Positions 63,501-64,000 of a stretch of DNA of 64,000 nucleotides are shown one piece after another. Position numbers and translations under genes: made by a program. Source of the stretch: Entomortierella parvispora (taxonomy: Eukaryota; Mortierellomycota; Mortierellomycetes; Mortierellales; Mortierellaceae). The stretch covers positions 1,798,001-1,862,000 of the forward strand of contig OY752140.1 in NCBI GenBank assembly GCA_963573315.1, read 5' to 3'. The notes beneath the pieces were generated by a model. It was not told the DNA's origin. It did not search any database and saw only the letters and a program-made list of their open reading frames with translations. Position 1 is the first letter of the stretch, and every line of letters begins with the position of its first letter.

Positions 63501-64000
63501 GCCTCAAAGATCCATGTCCAAGACCCCAGTTCAAGGCAGTAGCCTGTCCAATCCAGTGGCGATGATCAAGATGAATTCTCCTAGGGCTAGAAAGAGCAGC
63601 TCTCCTTCGAGTTTGATGTCGACCCCCTCCAACATGTCCTTCCTGGCCCCTCCAGGAGTTGGCGCCAAAAGAACCTTCAAGTCCAACAGTGCCAGTCCAT
63701 TAGCTGTTACACGCCAGTCTTCTGGACCCAATGACGGTGGTCAAAGTGAATCGCAGCAATTGCAACTTCCTTCCAGGAACATGACCACATCCCCGGTGCC
63801 TATCTCGCAACCAAAGGCTCTTTGGTCGCCATCAGCAGCAAGATCCGCAGTCCTTGGAGGAATGGCAACTGCTGGGGGCCTCTCCAATGCATCTTTGTCC
63901 TCTTTGGCAGGCAGTGCAGCTCAACCAGTCCAGAACACGAGCACTAGCTCCTTTTCATTAGGCGGCAGTGGTGTAGCTGCTGGTAGCAACGCCGCGATTG
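60509..64000 (+). CDS. FHIP / RAI16-like protein of the FTS-Hook-FHIP complex (3' partial)
   Basis: Exon 60509-60622 (MESSFWNKLKKTIMTAP) joins in phase 0 to 60703, which stays open to the window end; 1137 residues are visible. The family (PF10257) is recognised by the N-terminal helical region with WLTIQKAVSTLEKRNVPIQQ, GVCMEYLFKNNIL, LVDLMYILCSKIHGYPELLN and YEFLLFTYLSKFVHREGKSG, plus the later helical repeats LLQILLGTLSHFFAHTVELN and GVITSLAVCPYRSLEGWL. The family's C-terminal motif RGLLPP is at about 63220. FHIP links Hook and FTS to early endosomes for dynein-driven transport. A 250-residue Ser/Pro-rich tail follows and runs off the window. The start is supported by the short basic first exon and a GTAAAA donor. 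Confidence 0.9.

Overview
This window is nuclear DNA from a fungus with intron-rich genes. Most genes are split by short introns (roughly 50-350 nt) with GTAAG/GTATG-type donors, and there are long T-rich or CT-rich leaders and many homopolymer and dinucleotide tracts. Gene content fits an early-diverging fungus, most likely Mortierellomycota: an Arm-like/NACHT/pentapeptide/WD40 protein, a LOG-type phosphoribohydrolase, a C2 plus class-3 lipase, a tetraspanin, and a membrane-anchored protein with an alginate-lyase-like domain. The lineage is an inference from gene content; no rRNA or other marker gene is present.

Layout, left to right. 1-6093: a VPS9-domain Rab exchange factor (5' end outside the window). 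6458-12053: two multi-pass membrane proteins of similar topology on the + strand, with mitochondrial ribosomal protein mL57 on the - strand between them. 12491-14648: an unrecognised 675-residue protein. 14955-16235: 4-hydroxyphenylpyruvate dioxygenase. 18085-21457: divergent uS11m and an M17 aminopeptidase. 21698-24747: C2/class-3 lipase. 25360-27607: SLC35F-like transporter. 28371-29849: DUF676-type alpha/beta hydrolase. 30026-30730: copper chaperone ATX1. 31302-36611: a 1769-residue STAND/NLR protein. 38083-39515: LOG family enzyme. 39904-40652: TAF12. 40973-44796: glycosyltransferase-like plus alginate-lyase-like membrane protein. 44797-47898: a 3.1-kb stretch without a supportable gene. 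47899-49121: tetraspanin. 49367-51202: inositol-pentakisphosphate 2-kinase. 51573-53461: serine/threonine dehydratase. 53556-57508: trehalose-6-phosphate synthase/phosphatase family subunit. 58423-60225: Golgi GDPase. 60509 to the end: FHIP (Hook-interacting) protein, 3' end outside.

The genes do not form one pathway, as is normal for a fungal chromosome. There are functional themes: vesicle traffic and Golgi function (VPS9 GEF, FHIP, GDPase, nucleotide-sugar-transporter-like SLC35), lipid and inositol signalling (lipase, IPK1), mitochondrial translation (mL57, uS11m) and amino-acid catabolism (HPPD, Ser/Thr dehydratase, aminopeptidase). The most interesting loci are the NLR-like receptor with a 14-blade WD40 sensor, the glycosyltransferase-like/alginate-lyase-like fusion, the two similar membrane proteins around mL57, and a GC-AG intron in the hydrolase. 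Exon boundaries were derived by hand from reading frame, GT/AG signals and family conservation. All internal phases sum correctly, but none has transcript support here.
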